Positions 26,560 to 35,343 of a stretch of DNA of 64,000 bases are shown here, one piece after another. Position 1 is the stretch's first letter, and every line of letters begins with the position of its first letter. A program made the position numbers and the translations under genes. The stretch spans positions 1 to 64,000 of the forward strand of contig CALXMU010000003.1 of the NCBI GenBank assembly GCA_944389555.1. The letters are read 5' to 3'. Source of the stretch: an uncultured Alphaproteobacteria bacterium (lineage in GTDB: Bacteria; Pseudomonadota; Alphaproteobacteria; Rs-D84). The notes beneath the pieces are model-generated. The model saw only the letters and a program-made list of their open reading frames with translations, was not told where the DNA came from and made no database searches.

Positions 26560-28647
26560 TTATTCTTCTAAGAAACTACGTAATTTACGAGCACGTGTAG
26601 GATGTTTCAATTTCGTAAGAGCTTTTTGCTCTATCTGACGAATACGTTCACGGGTAACGCCGATATATTCACCAACCTCTTCCAACGTGCTGGTTTTGTT
26701 CGTGCTCATGCCAAAACGTTGGCGAAGAACCGTTTCTTCTTTCGGATCCAATTCAGACAGAATTTGCGTTACAATCTTACGTAAATTCTTCTGAGCGGCA
26801 GATACAAATGGGTTTTTTGCCGTTTCATCAGCAATGATTTCTATACGACTGCTGTCGTCTTCTGTTCCAACAGGTGCTTCCAGCGATATCGGTTTTAAGT
26901 TCACTTTTAACGCTTTATGGATTTTATCTACCGGCAGATATATTATCTTTGATAATTCTTCCGGTGTTGGTTGACGCCCATATTTGTGCATAAATTGACG
27001 CGTGGCGCGTTGAATTTTATGTATGTTATCAATCATGTGCACCGGTATGCGAATTGTGCGTGCTTGGTCGGCAATGCTTCTAGAAATACCCTGCTGTATC
27101 CAGTTCGTTGCATATGTTGAGAATTTGTTACCTAAACGATAATCAAATTTATCAACTGCTTTCATTAAACCGATATTACCGTCTTGAACCAAATCAGAAA
27201 AATCAAGTCCTAGTCCACGGTTGCTAGATTTCTTCGCAAACTTTATAACTAAACGCAAGTTTGCTTCTATCATTTCACGCTTTGCGCGTGCAGCTTCTGC
27301 CTGCCCGCGGCGAACCAATTCTACCACCTTCTTATATTCACTAGTAGGTTGCCCCGTCTCTGTCGCAATTGCAGTAATATCTTCTTGAATTTTCAGAATA
27401 TCCTTCTCATGCTTTTTAGCAAAATTAGCCCACGTTGAGTTTTTGCTACGCATCAATTTCTTTACCCAATTACGATTTATTTCGTTACCAGTATATTCCG
27501 CCAAGAAATCTTCACGTTTTATTTTATTTGCCAACGCCAAGCGTAATAATTTTCCTTCTAGCCCCATCAACAACTGATCGCGTTTGGTTAGTTGCTCTAA
27601 TATTTCAGCGATACGGTCATCGTTTAGACGAATTTTGCTTACGTGTTCAAATAATTCCAAACGCATTTTAGTATATTTCTTTTCCAATGCTTCGTCTGGT
27701 TTAGAAGATGTTTCTAAATTTTCTAAGCGCTTCGCCTGTAATTTTTGCATATTGTTAAACGTGCGTTTGATTTTTCCGAAAAGTTCCATAACCATCGGCA
27801 TCAAAGATTCTTCCATTACAGGAATTGGCACACCAGAGGTTCCGCGAGGTGTATCTTCTTTTTTGATACCATCTTCGTCATCTTCTTCGTCTTCATCGTC
27901 TTCATCATCTTCAGACATAGTAGACTCTTCAAGGTCGTCTAAATCATCGTCATCCAACTCATCTACGTGTTCAACGCCTTTAGATTTTAAGGTTTCAGAA
28001 ATTGCGGCCAACGATTTTTGTTCTGCATCGCTAGAATACATTACTTCCAAATTTACAATATAGCGTAAGCGAATATCTTCGTTTAGTAACTGTTGATACC
28101 AATCCAACATCGCTTGAATCGTCATCGGGCTTTCACATAAACCATATACCATTAGTCGTGAAGCCGCCTCTATACGTTGCGCAATGGCAACCTCGCCTGC
28201 CGCCGTCAAAAGCTGTACTGTGCCAATTTGTTTCAAATATGATTGAACAGAATCTTGAACGCCTAAAACCAAATTACCCGTCTGGCTGCGCTCTAATTGC
28301 TTTGCGTAATGTTCGTAATCATCATCGTTTACATCTACTTGTTCAGCATCCGCATTTAGCAAATTACGGGTTTTGTCTAACTGATTTTCAGAATCTTCGT
28401 CATCATAATATTTTTCCATATTTTTGGAAAAACTATCTGTTTCTAAAATTTCTAAGCCTAAATCCTGTTGAAAGAAATCAAGAACTTCATCTTGTTCTTC
28501 TGTAGGTATTTCGTCAGCTTCTGTTGCGGCAGTAAAATCCATCTGGGACAAATACCCAACTTCTACTGCACTAGTAGCCAATTTCTGTAAATTTTCTGGT
28601 AATGAATCAATCAATAACTTGGTTGCTTCGTCCAATTTCTTAGCCAT
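26560..28647 (-). CDS. rpoD: RNA polymerase primary sigma factor RpoD
   Basis: The housekeeping sigma-70, 695 residues. An N-terminal region 1.1, a strongly acidic insert (DEDDEDEEDDEDG) in the non-conserved region, region 2 (DLVQDGNIGLMKAVDKFDYRLGNKFSTYATNWIQQ), region 3 and region 4 with the helix-turn-helix (TLEEVGEYIGVTRERIRQIEQKAL) are all visible. ATG 28647 has GGGAAGG upstream; a TTG two codons earlier is less likely. The promoters found in this window (TTGACA-like, TATAAT-like) are those expected for this factor. dnaG, often adjacent, is not here; trcR lies upstream on the same strand. Confidence 0.97.
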   Translation of the reverse strand: MAKKLDEATKLLIDSLPENLQKLATSAVEVGYLSQMDFTAATEADEIPTEEQDEVLDFFQQDLGLEILETDSFSKNMEKYYDDEDSENQLDKTRNLLNADAEQVDVNDDDYEHYAKQLERSQTGNLVLGVQDSVQSYLKQIGTVQLLTAAGEVAIAQRIEAASRLMVYGLCESPMTIQAMLDWYQQLLNEDIRLRYIVNLEVMYSSDAEQKSLAAISETLKSKGVEHVDELDDDDLDDLEESTMSEDDEDDEDEEDDEDGIKKEDTPRGTSGVPIPVMEESLMPMVMELFGKIKRTFNNMQKLQAKRLENLETSSKPDEALEKKYTKMRLELFEHVSKIRLNDDRIAEILEQLTKRDQLLMGLEGKLLRLALANKIKREDFLAEYTGNEINRNWVKKLMRSKNSTWANFAKKHEKDILKIQEDITAIATETGQPTSEYKKVVELVRRGQAEAARAKREMIEANLRLVIKFAKKSSNRGLGLDFSDLVQDGNIGLMKAVDKFDYRLGNKFSTYATNWIQQGISRSIADQARTIRIPVHMIDNIHKIQRATRQFMHKYGRQPTPEELSKIIYLPVDKIHKALKVNLKPISLEAPVGTEDDSSRIEIIADETAKNPFVSAAQKNLRKIVTQILSELDPKEETVLRQRFGMSTNKTSTLEEVGEYIGVTRERIRQIEQKALTKLKHPTRARKLRSFLEE

Positions 28648-28674
28648 AAACAAACCTTCCCGTATGTTTGTAAG

Positions 28675-29199
28675 TTATTTTTGTTTTCTTGCCTTGGCGA
28701 CAGCGTCGTGCAACGCAGATTCCGACACCAGCCCCAAAACAATCGGGCTTTGTATTTGGATTATCGAATAAGATTTATGCGTTTTATTACGAACAGATGC
28801 AACTGTCGGGTTAGTACTACGCATCAATCTTGCAACCTGACCATCTGATAATTCAGGATAATTCTTCAAAATCCATAAAATACCACCTAAGCGGTTCTGA
28901 CGATGTAATTTAGGCGTATATCCGACGCCTTTCTTGTTTTGCGCTTTCTGAGCGTTTACGATTTCTTCACGTAATTCTAAACGTGCGTTCGGATCTGCCT
29001 CGCAACGTTCAATATCTTCACGAGTTAGCTGACCATTTAATATCGGGTTCAAACCTTGAACTTTCGTTGTTTCAGCATCAGCAATATTTTTAACCTCTAA
29101 TTCATGCAAACCACAGAAATCTGCAATCTGTTCAAACGTCAAAGACGTGTTTTCAATTAACCACAAAGCTGTGGACTTTGGCATATACGGGTAATTCAT
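28675..29199 (-). CDS. trcR: TrcR/DUF1013 family regulator
   Basis: A 174-residue protein matching the alphaproteobacterial DUF1013/TrcR (cell-cycle transcriptional regulator) family: MPKSTALWLIENTSLTFEQIADFCGLHELEVKNIADAE, a first helix-turn-helix, and LGGILWILKNYPELSDGQVARLMRSTNPTVASVRNKTH, a second. The family is a good taxonomic marker. GAGGA lies upstream of ATG 29199; a longer in-frame start at 29235 is less likely. It precedes rpoD by 27 nt on the same strand, so the two may share a transcript. Targets cannot be read from the sequence. Confidence 0.85.
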   Translation of the reverse strand: MNYPYMPKSTALWLIENTSLTFEQIADFCGLHELEVKNIADAETTKVQGLNPILNGQLTREDIERCEADPNARLELREEIVNAQKAQNKKGVGYTPKLHRQNRLGGILWILKNYPELSDGQVARLMRSTNPTVASVRNKTHKSYSIIQIQSPIVLGLVSESALHDAVAKARKQK

Positions 29200-29323
29200 C
29201 GAACGTTCCTCTTGTTGCTGGGGTGCAATATACACTAAAATGCCCCTAATTTCAAGCCCTTTTTACACAAAATTATGACCCGAGACAAAAATCCCGGGTA
29301 CAAACCTGTATTCTTGCGAATTT

Positions 29324-30748
29324 TTACGCTTTTTTCACAAGTTTTGCACCTTCTTTAGCATCAATCACAGACCAACCTGCAGCTTCTATCTGCGTGCGAA
29401 GTTCGTCCGCACGGGCCCAATTCTTTTCTGCTTTAGCTGTGGCGCGCTCTAATGCTAACGCTTGAATTTCTGCAGGTGCTTCTTCGGATTTCAAATCATT
29501 TAACTTCTTTGCTCGGTCAATGAACTGTAACCCTAAAAGTCTATCAATGAATTCAAATAATTTTAGTTTTGTCGCATCATTTATGATATTATCACGTAAC
29601 AACTCCTGAACTGCAACCAAAGCCTCCGCCGTTTTCATATTGTCTGAAACTAAAGCCAAAATCTTATCATGCCACGTTTTATAAGTTTCTTCGTCGACGT
29701 CGCCTTTGTTTTGGTTTGAAAGCATTTCTGCAACACGTTTTACAATGTTTTTATAACCGTTCGCGGCAGACTCTAAACCCGCCCAAGAGAACGCAAGTTG
29801 CGATTGGAAATGGCTTAACAAAACCAAATATTTATAGGCCATTGTATCATAACCACGGTTTCGAACCGCATCTAACCCCATAAATTCACCCGAAGATTTG
29901 CTCATCTTTTCACCGCTTTTATCAACTAAAAAGCTTGTGTGCATCCAATAAGAAACCCATGGCGCACCCACGATAGGTTCCGCTTGCGCAATTTCATTAT
30001 TATGGTGAATTCTTGATAAGTCTTCGCCACCTGTATGAATATCAAAGTGATTTCCTAATAATTTCATACTCATGGCGCAGCATTCCGTGTGCCAACCAGG
30101 AAACCCTATACCCCACGGACTGTCCCATTCCATCTGACGCTTTTCGTTTTTTGGCGAGAATTTCCACAAAGCAAAATCAGTTGGATTCCGTTTTGAATCA
30201 TTAAATTCTACTCTGGCACCAGCGCGGTTTCCCGATAAACTGCCGCCAGTAAGTTTTCCATAACCCGGGAATTTACCAGTATCATAATAAATTCCGTCAC
30301 CTTCAATTTCATACGTATAACCTAATTTTTCTAACTTTTCTATCAAATCAATTTGTTCGTTAATGTATTCTGTGGCTTTCGGCATATATGTAGGGCGTAT
30401 AAGATTTAAGTCATCAAAATCTTTTAGAAATTCTTCTGTATAAAATTTTGCAATTTCCCAAACAGATTTATTGTCCCGAGCAGCCCCTTTTTCCATCTTA
30501 TCTTCCCCAGAATCTGCATCACTTGTTAAATGACCGACGTCTGTGATATTCATTACGTGCGTGACTTCATATCCATTTTCCATAAACATACGTTTCAATA
30601 TATCGTTTTGTATAAAATGACGAAGATTTCCAATATGAGCATAATGATAAACAGTTGGTCCGCAAGAATAAAAACCCATTTTGCCGGGGATTAAGGGTTT
30701 AACTTCTTCTATTTTTCTGGACATAGTATTAAATAATTTGATGGTCAT
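29324..30748 (-). CDS. cysS: Cysteinyl-tRNA synthetase
   Basis: A 474-residue class I synthetase charging tRNA-Cys. The zinc-site SCGPTVY, the HIGH-type HIGNLRHF (residues 38-45), the WDSPWGIGFPGWHTECCAMS zinc/amino-acid-binding region, HHNNEIAQAE and the EKMSKSSGEF catalytic loop are all present, followed by the anticodon-binding helices and a short C-terminal domain (LERATAKAEKNWARADELRTQIEAAGW). Length is normal. A promoter and a ~120-nt leader with a strong hairpin lie upstream. Confidence 0.97.
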   Translation of the reverse strand: MTIKLFNTMSRKIEEVKPLIPGKMGFYSCGPTVYHYAHIGNLRHFIQNDILKRMFMENGYEVTHVMNITDVGHLTSDADSGEDKMEKGAARDNKSVWEIAKFYTEEFLKDFDDLNLIRPTYMPKATEYINEQIDLIEKLEKLGYTYEIEGDGIYYDTGKFPGYGKLTGGSLSGNRAGARVEFNDSKRNPTDFALWKFSPKNEKRQMEWDSPWGIGFPGWHTECCAMSMKLLGNHFDIHTGGEDLSRIHHNNEIAQAEPIVGAPWVSYWMHTSFLVDKSGEKMSKSSGEFMGLDAVRNRGYDTMAYKYLVLLSHFQSQLAFSWAGLESAANGYKNIVKRVAEMLSNQNKGDVDEETYKTWHDKILALVSDNMKTAEALVAVQELLRDNIINDATKLKLFEFIDRLLGLQFIDRAKKLNDLKSEEAPAEIQALALERATAKAEKNWARADELRTQIEAAGWSVIDAKEGAKLVKKA

Positions 30749-30796
30749 TTGATATTCCTTGTGCGTTTTTGAATAAGAATTGATAAAATAATTTTT

Positions 30797-30817
30797 GCGT
30801 GCGAAAAAATCGCACGC
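30797..30817 (-). promoter_or_regulatory. Hairpin in the cysS leader
   Basis: 8-bp perfect stem GCGTGCGA/TCGCACGC with a 5-nt loop, about 50 nt before cysS and without a following T tract. Role unknown; it is not recognisable as a T-box. Confidence 0.5.
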
Positions 30818-30876
30818 CTAAGAACTGTTTATCGACAACAGTAAAAAAGCATTGGATATGTTATCATCATAAGTAA

Positions 30877-30905
30877 TGTATACCAAAAACACCGCACAAG
30901 GTCAA
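30877..30905 (-). promoter_or_regulatory. Promoter of cysS
   Basis: Minus strand TTGACC (30905-30900), 17-nt spacer, TATACA (30882-30877), just downstream of the glycosyltransferase stop. Confidence 0.6.
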
Positions 30906-30915
30906 TAATAAACTT

Positions 30916-32016
30916 TTATACCAACGAGTTATAAATGTCTATTGTTTTTGATAACATTTTTTTAAGTGTATACCTGCTTAAGTATCTTGAATATCCTAAG
31001 GCGCTTAATTTAACGCGCAAAGCTTTGTCTTCTATTATTCGCAGCATCTGTTTCGCATATTCTGTAGCATTGACAGCGAATTCTGGTCCTGGCCCCATTT
31101 CTACAAATAACGCTGCAGGCCCGAACATCTCAACCATTGCGGATTCATTTGTTGATATTACAGGCAGATTATAAGCCATTGCCTCTATCCCCGCGAAACT
31201 GCAGGCCTCTGTTTGAGATGCAAACAAAGCGCAATCTGCTTTTTCATAACATTCTCTGATTTTCTTTTGATCGTTGGTAAGACCTAAATTTATAATCGGT
31301 AGATCTTTAATTTCTTCGAACAAAGGTTCTACCTCGCGAGAATGTCCACCTAAAACAAAAACCTCTATTTTATGCTTTTTTGCGACCTGCCTAATTGCAG
31401 GAATAATTTTTGCAAAACCTTTGTGTGGGGACCAACCATTTGCAAATATAAATCTAAATACATTATCTTTCGGTTTTTTATGCGTAATTTTGGGTTTTTC
31501 AACGCCGTTATAGATTACATCAAACGGACGTTTACAGCGCCAATAGTCCATATATTTGCGTCCATTGTCCCCGACTAAAATAATATGGTCCATATTAAAA
31601 TAAGGATCACCAGGAACGAATCCGGGTGCAAGATTCATTGTTGGCTGACAATGTAATACCCCGATAGTTTTACAATACATGCGACTTTTTATCATATATG
31701 CCAAACCTTCGCAAGATAAACAATCGCTTTTTACAATAAGATTTGTCATGTTTTGAAGTTTTGGCCAAACAAACGCAAAAACTGTTTCAAACATTGAAAC
31801 AACAGATATAGTATCCGGATGATATATTTGTAATTCTTGGTCTGTATTTTTGATATGAATTTCTTTATATTCTGGGGATCTATAAAAAACAATATTATAT
31901 GTATTTATATAATCCGGCATCCCGTCACGTAATACATTAAAATAAGTCGCGATGCCACTTTGATAGCGTGCATCGCGAGCGTCTAATTCTATTATATTAA
32001 TTTGTTTTTTTTTCAT
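30916..32016 (-). CDS. Glycosyltransferase, GT4-like (GT-B fold)
   Basis: A 366-residue retaining glycosyltransferase. The C-terminal half shows RFIFANGWSPHKGFAKIIPAI, a nucleotide-sugar-binding region and the E-x7-E motif (EACSFAGIEAMAYNLPVISTN); the N-terminal half has the acceptor domain (DARYQSGIATYFNVL). GT4 enzymes transfer sugars to lipids, LPS or exopolysaccharide; acceptor and donor are not determinable. The gene stands without other polysaccharide genes. AAGGTG precedes ATG 32016. Confidence 0.85.
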   Translation of the reverse strand: MKKKQINIIELDARDARYQSGIATYFNVLRDGMPDYINTYNIVFYRSPEYKEIHIKNTDQELQIYHPDTISVVSMFETVFAFVWPKLQNMTNLIVKSDCLSCEGLAYMIKSRMYCKTIGVLHCQPTMNLAPGFVPGDPYFNMDHIILVGDNGRKYMDYWRCKRPFDVIYNGVEKPKITHKKPKDNVFRFIFANGWSPHKGFAKIIPAIRQVAKKHKIEVFVLGGHSREVEPLFEEIKDLPIINLGLTNDQKKIRECYEKADCALFASQTEACSFAGIEAMAYNLPVISTNESAMVEMFGPAALFVEMGPGPEFAVNATEYAKQMLRIIEDKALRVKLSALGYSRYLSRYTLKKMLSKTIDIYNSLV

Positions 32017-32047
32017 ACATGCACCTTAATTCGAAAGAATCTATATC

Positions 32048-32878
32048 TTAATTTTTATACGGACACCCCGAAGAAATATCATATTTACCTTTAGCATCAG
32101 TATATATACCATTCCCACTAGTAAACGCTATACAAGAAGTAATACCTACGCCACTACCACCCGCATACCAAAAATACCCATTATAAGTGTTTGTATTCGA
32201 TGTATTAGTAAAAGTCTCTCCAGTTGGATAATTCCTAAAACCAGGACACGCAGCACAACACGCAGATATATTACTTAACGAAGGTGTTGCAGTACCCGAG
32301 CAATAATTATTTGCATTGGTAATATACCAACCCGTTTCACAACGATCAAAAACGTATTCATTTCTCAAAAAACGATCCCAAACGGCCCCCTGGGTATTTG
32401 GGATTACGCCATAATGAGCAAAAATTCCGCTATTAACACAATATAGTCCCGAAGGATTGCAAAAACCATAGCCGGTGCCACTACAATAATCTAATCCGGT
32501 TTGGTAACTGCTTGATAAACATCTAACCAATGCACAACGTATAGAATCTTCACCCGAAATAAACGTTTGTCCCCCACCACTACCAGTGCCAGTAGGAAGG
32601 GAGCCGTCACCACCAACTGTTCTATCAAAACAAACTGTCGTATCAAAGTTACATCCCGTAACAATAGGAGCTATATTAGTACCCTCCAGCCTACAATTAT
32701 AATTTTGCAAGAGATTTTGGCCGGTACCATAATACGCGAAACCACTTAGCTTCTGATAAACTGGCTTTGTGGTATAATATGCAAACCCCGTTTTCGTTTC
32801 CGCCAATCCTGTACGGTGAAATACAGAAGTAAATACAGCAACCAAGCAGCCAAGAAACCTTATCCCCGAACGATACAT
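32048..32878 (-). CDS. Secreted cysteine-rich protein of unknown function
   Basis: A 276-residue protein with an N-terminal hydrophobic signal (RFLGCLVAVFTSVFHRTGLAE) followed by two copies of a FAYY-containing segment (TKTGFAYYTTKPVYQ, LSGFAYYGTGQN). The rest is rich in Gly, Ser, Thr, Tyr and Cys, with paired cysteines (SACCAACPG, CNPSGLYC, RCALVRC). It resembles the other cysteine-rich secreted proteins of this window in composition but shares no clear repeat. A good ribosome site (AGGGGGAAAG) and promoter are present. Function unknown. Confidence 0.78.
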   Translation of the reverse strand: MYRSGIRFLGCLVAVFTSVFHRTGLAETKTGFAYYTTKPVYQKLSGFAYYGTGQNLLQNYNCRLEGTNIAPIVTGCNFDTTVCFDRTVGGDGSLPTGTGSGGGQTFISGEDSIRCALVRCLSSSYQTGLDYCSGTGYGFCNPSGLYCVNSGIFAHYGVIPNTQGAVWDRFLRNEYVFDRCETGWYITNANNYCSGTATPSLSNISACCAACPGFRNYPTGETFTNTSNTNTYNGYFWYAGGSGVGITSCIAFTSGNGIYTDAKGKYDISSGCPYKN

Positions 32879-32905
32879 ATCTTTCCCCCTTTAACTATTG
32901 TAATT

Positions 32906-32934
32906 ATAATATCAAAAATGATATTTTATGTCAA
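32906..32934 (-). promoter_or_regulatory. Promoter of the secreted-protein gene at 32048-32878
   Basis: Minus strand TTGACA (32934-32929), 17-nt spacer, TATTAT (32911-32906), 27 nt before the ATG. Confidence 0.65.
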
Positions 32935-32971
32935 TGGTTTATTCAAAACCTTACAAAAAAATAAACTTTTC

Positions 32972-33060
32972 TGGCGGAGCGTATAGGACTCGAACCTATG
33001 GACCGCTATAACACGGTCACGGATTAGCAATCCGCTGCATTACCACTCTGCCAACGCTCC
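32972..33060 (-). tRNA. tRNA-Ser(GCT)
   Basis: An 89-nt class II tRNA: acceptor GGAGCGT/ACGCTCC, anticodon loop TTGCTAA (anticodon GCT), a long variable arm (GACCGTGTTATAGCGGTC), T arm with GTTCGAGTC and encoded CCA. Confidence 0.93.
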
Positions 33061-33136
33061 GCGTGGTTGCGACGCTCATTATACAGAAATCGTTTTTTAA
33101 ATGCAAGCCGGAAAATTTATAAAAATATAAAAAATA

Positions 33137-33160
33137 AAGCGCCTTTTTATAAAGACGCTT
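33137..33160 (-). terminator. Terminator after accDA
   Basis: Minus strand AAGCGTC...GGCGCTT stem followed by TATTTTTT. Confidence 0.7.
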
Positions 33161-33166
33161 CGTTTC

Positions 33167-34909
33167 TTAATTTTCTTCCGTAACGTGTTCCGGCGCACAG
33201 AATTCTACATCTCTCGTCATCGCTAAAAACTTTTCTGCTCTTAACGTTGACATATCCGCTTTCTTTGCTTTCTGTAAATCACGCACCTGCTCCGCAACCG
33301 CCGCAGATAATAATTCCATCGTCGTTTGCCAATCTGTATGTGCACCACCAGATGGCTCGTCAATAATCTGGTCAATAATATTTAATTTAGCCATGTCGCG
33401 GGCGGTCAATTTCATTGCTTCCGCTGCAACAGCTTTATATTTATTATCTTTCCATAAAATACTCGCACAAGATTCTGGCGAAATAACAGAGTAAATAGTG
33501 TTTTCTAACATCAATACTCTGTCCCCCGTACCTATCGCAATAGCACCGCCACTGCCGCCTTCACCAACATTTACGGCGACATATGGTGTGTTTACATCTA
33601 AACCCGTTGCTATTGTTTCTGCAATCGCTTGCGATTGACCGCGCTCTTCTGCCGCACTGCCCGCAAATGCACCGGCGGTATCAAATAAAGAAATTATAGG
33701 CAACTTAAATTTCTCGGCTAAACGCATCAGACGTTGCGCTTTACGATAGCCTTCGGGATTAGGCATTCCAAATCTATGAAATTGACGCGTTTCTATTGTA
33801 CGCCCTTTCTCCTGTCCTATTATAACCGCAGGAATGTCACGCCAATAGCCAATACCTCCGCACATGGCTGGGTCTTCACCAAACAATCTATCGCCCGCCA
33901 AATAAGTCCATTCCCCCACTATCCCGTGTATATAATCTAAAAAGTGAGGTCTATTCTCATTTCGGGCTAACAATACTTTATCATACGCATCTGTTTCACC
34001 CATACCACGCACTTTTTTATTATCGTACGCCGGTGTAGTAACGTTAATCGAATGCGGCGTATACGGTTGCTTCGTCAGGACTTTTAATATCTTTTCTAGC
34101 TTTTCTTTAAGTTCCGTACGTGGAACAACCATATCTACCATACCGTGCTCGTACAAATATTCTGCTGTTTGGAAATTCGAAGGTAATTTCTCGCGAATGT
34201 TTTGTTCAATCACACGGCGCCCAGCAAACCCAATACGTGCACCCTTTTCTGCAATATGAATGTCACCTAACATTGCAAACGAAGCAGTTACACCGCCAAA
34301 AGTTGGGTCAGTCAATAAAACAATGTAAGGTATACCATTTTTATGAAGTTTATTTACGGCAACTGTTGTGCGCGCCATCTGCATCAAAGACAATATATTT
34401 TCTTGCATGCGCGCCCCACCACTGCACGTTACCATAATAAACGGTTGCTTGGTTTCTATTGCGTGCTCCATACTGGCAACAATACCGTCACCCGCGGCAC
34501 GCCCCATAGAACCCAACATAAAGTCGCCATTTAATATACATATTGTTGTCGGTATTCCGCCAATTACACCGTCCGCAGTTGTTATCGCATCGTTATAACC
34601 AGTTTCGTTTCTTGATTCCACCAATCTGTCCTTATAGGCCTTTCGGTCAACAAAATGTAAAGGGTCATCTGACACAACAGGTAACTGCAATTTTGTCCAT
34701 TCGTTATTGTCAAACAACAAGTCAAAACGTTGCTTTGGCGTCATTATAAAAGCACGCCCACAACGAGGACAAATATAATGATTAGTTTTATAATCTTTAT
34801 AATATACTAAACGCCCACAAGATTCACATTTTATCCACATCAGACGACGAATACGGTCGTAACGCTCACGATTGTGGTTCTTTATTCCAGATTTCTTACC
34901 GAATAACAT
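33167..34909 (-). CDS. accDA: Acetyl-CoA carboxylase carboxyltransferase, fused beta and alpha subunits
   Basis: A 580-residue single polypeptide. Residues ~1-285 are AccD: four-Cys zinc ribbon (CESCGRLVYY...CPRCG), TADGVIGG, DFMLGSMGRAAGDGIV, VTCSGGARMQENILSLMQMARTT and DPTFGGVTASFAMLGDIHIAE. Residues ~300-560 are AccA: AYDKVLLARNENRPHFLDYI, DRLFGEDPAMCGGIGYW, GQEKGRTIETRQFHRFGMPNPEGYRKA, SLFDTAGAFAGSAAEERGQSQAIA and SVISPESCASILWKD. Together they transfer the carboxyl group to acetyl-CoA for fatty acid synthesis. In Proteobacteria the subunits are normally separate; here they are joined in frame without a stop. HU/IHF lies one base upstream. Confidence 0.94.
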   Translation of the reverse strand: MLFGKKSGIKNHNRERYDRIRRLMWIKCESCGRLVYYKDYKTNHYICPRCGRAFIMTPKQRFDLLFDNNEWTKLQLPVVSDDPLHFVDRKAYKDRLVESRNETGYNDAITTADGVIGGIPTTICILNGDFMLGSMGRAAGDGIVASMEHAIETKQPFIMVTCSGGARMQENILSLMQMARTTVAVNKLHKNGIPYIVLLTDPTFGGVTASFAMLGDIHIAEKGARIGFAGRRVIEQNIREKLPSNFQTAEYLYEHGMVDMVVPRTELKEKLEKILKVLTKQPYTPHSINVTTPAYDNKKVRGMGETDAYDKVLLARNENRPHFLDYIHGIVGEWTYLAGDRLFGEDPAMCGGIGYWRDIPAVIIGQEKGRTIETRQFHRFGMPNPEGYRKAQRLMRLAEKFKLPIISLFDTAGAFAGSAAEERGQSQAIAETIATGLDVNTPYVAVNVGEGGSGGAIAIGTGDRVLMLENTIYSVISPESCASILWKDNKYKAVAAEAMKLTARDMAKLNIIDQIIDEPSGGAHTDWQTTMELLSAAVAEQVRDLQKAKKADMSTLRAEKFLAMTRDVEFCAPEHVTEEN

Positions 34910-34910
34910 T

Positions 34911-35192
34911 TTATCTCTCGTTCATCTTTTTAGTTAATTCACGGCTAGGTTTAAACAAGATGGTTGTGCTTGCTTCCAGATGCATTGGTTTACCTGTACA
35001 CGGATTATAACCTATTTTTGTTGCTCTAGCACGTGGCTGAAACGTACCGAAACCGCGAACTTCTATTCTATTACCGTCTGCGACAGCCTCTATCATCTGG
35101 TCGGACACTGTATCTAATATGGCCGCTGCATCAGACGCACGCATGTGCTTAAATTGAACTTGAATAGATCTTACAATATCAGAACGTTTCAT
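34911..35192 (-). CDS. HU/IHF family DNA-binding protein
   Basis: A 93-residue histone-like protein, nearest IHF-beta in appearance (MKRSDIVRSIQ, DTVSDQMIEAVADGNRIEVRGFGTFQPRARA). The DNA-intercalating arm reads IGYNPCTGKPM, where IHF/HU usually have GRNP.TG: Tyr replaces Arg and a Cys is introduced. AAGGAA precedes the ATG. It ends one base before accDA and is probably co-transcribed with it. Partner identity (homodimer, or IHF-alpha elsewhere) cannot be told. Confidence 0.85.
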   Translation of the reverse strand: MKRSDIVRSIQVQFKHMRASDAAAILDTVSDQMIEAVADGNRIEVRGFGTFQPRARATKIGYNPCTGKPMHLEASTTILFKPSRELTKKMNER

Positions 35193-35343
35193 TTCTTTTT
35201 CCTTTTCTTTTTACGCCTTATTATTGATTTCTTATCGCATTTTATCAAGGACAAAGTTTGTTAACAGATTTTACAAGATTATATGCCTGTTTTAATAACT
35301 TGTTACTGAAGATATAATAAAAATGTCACTAAAAGGAGATAAT

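Noticed and set aside
30749-30876. T-box riboswitch before cysS
   Set aside because: No specifier loop, antiterminator or T-box consensus is visible and no T-tract terminator follows the hairpin.
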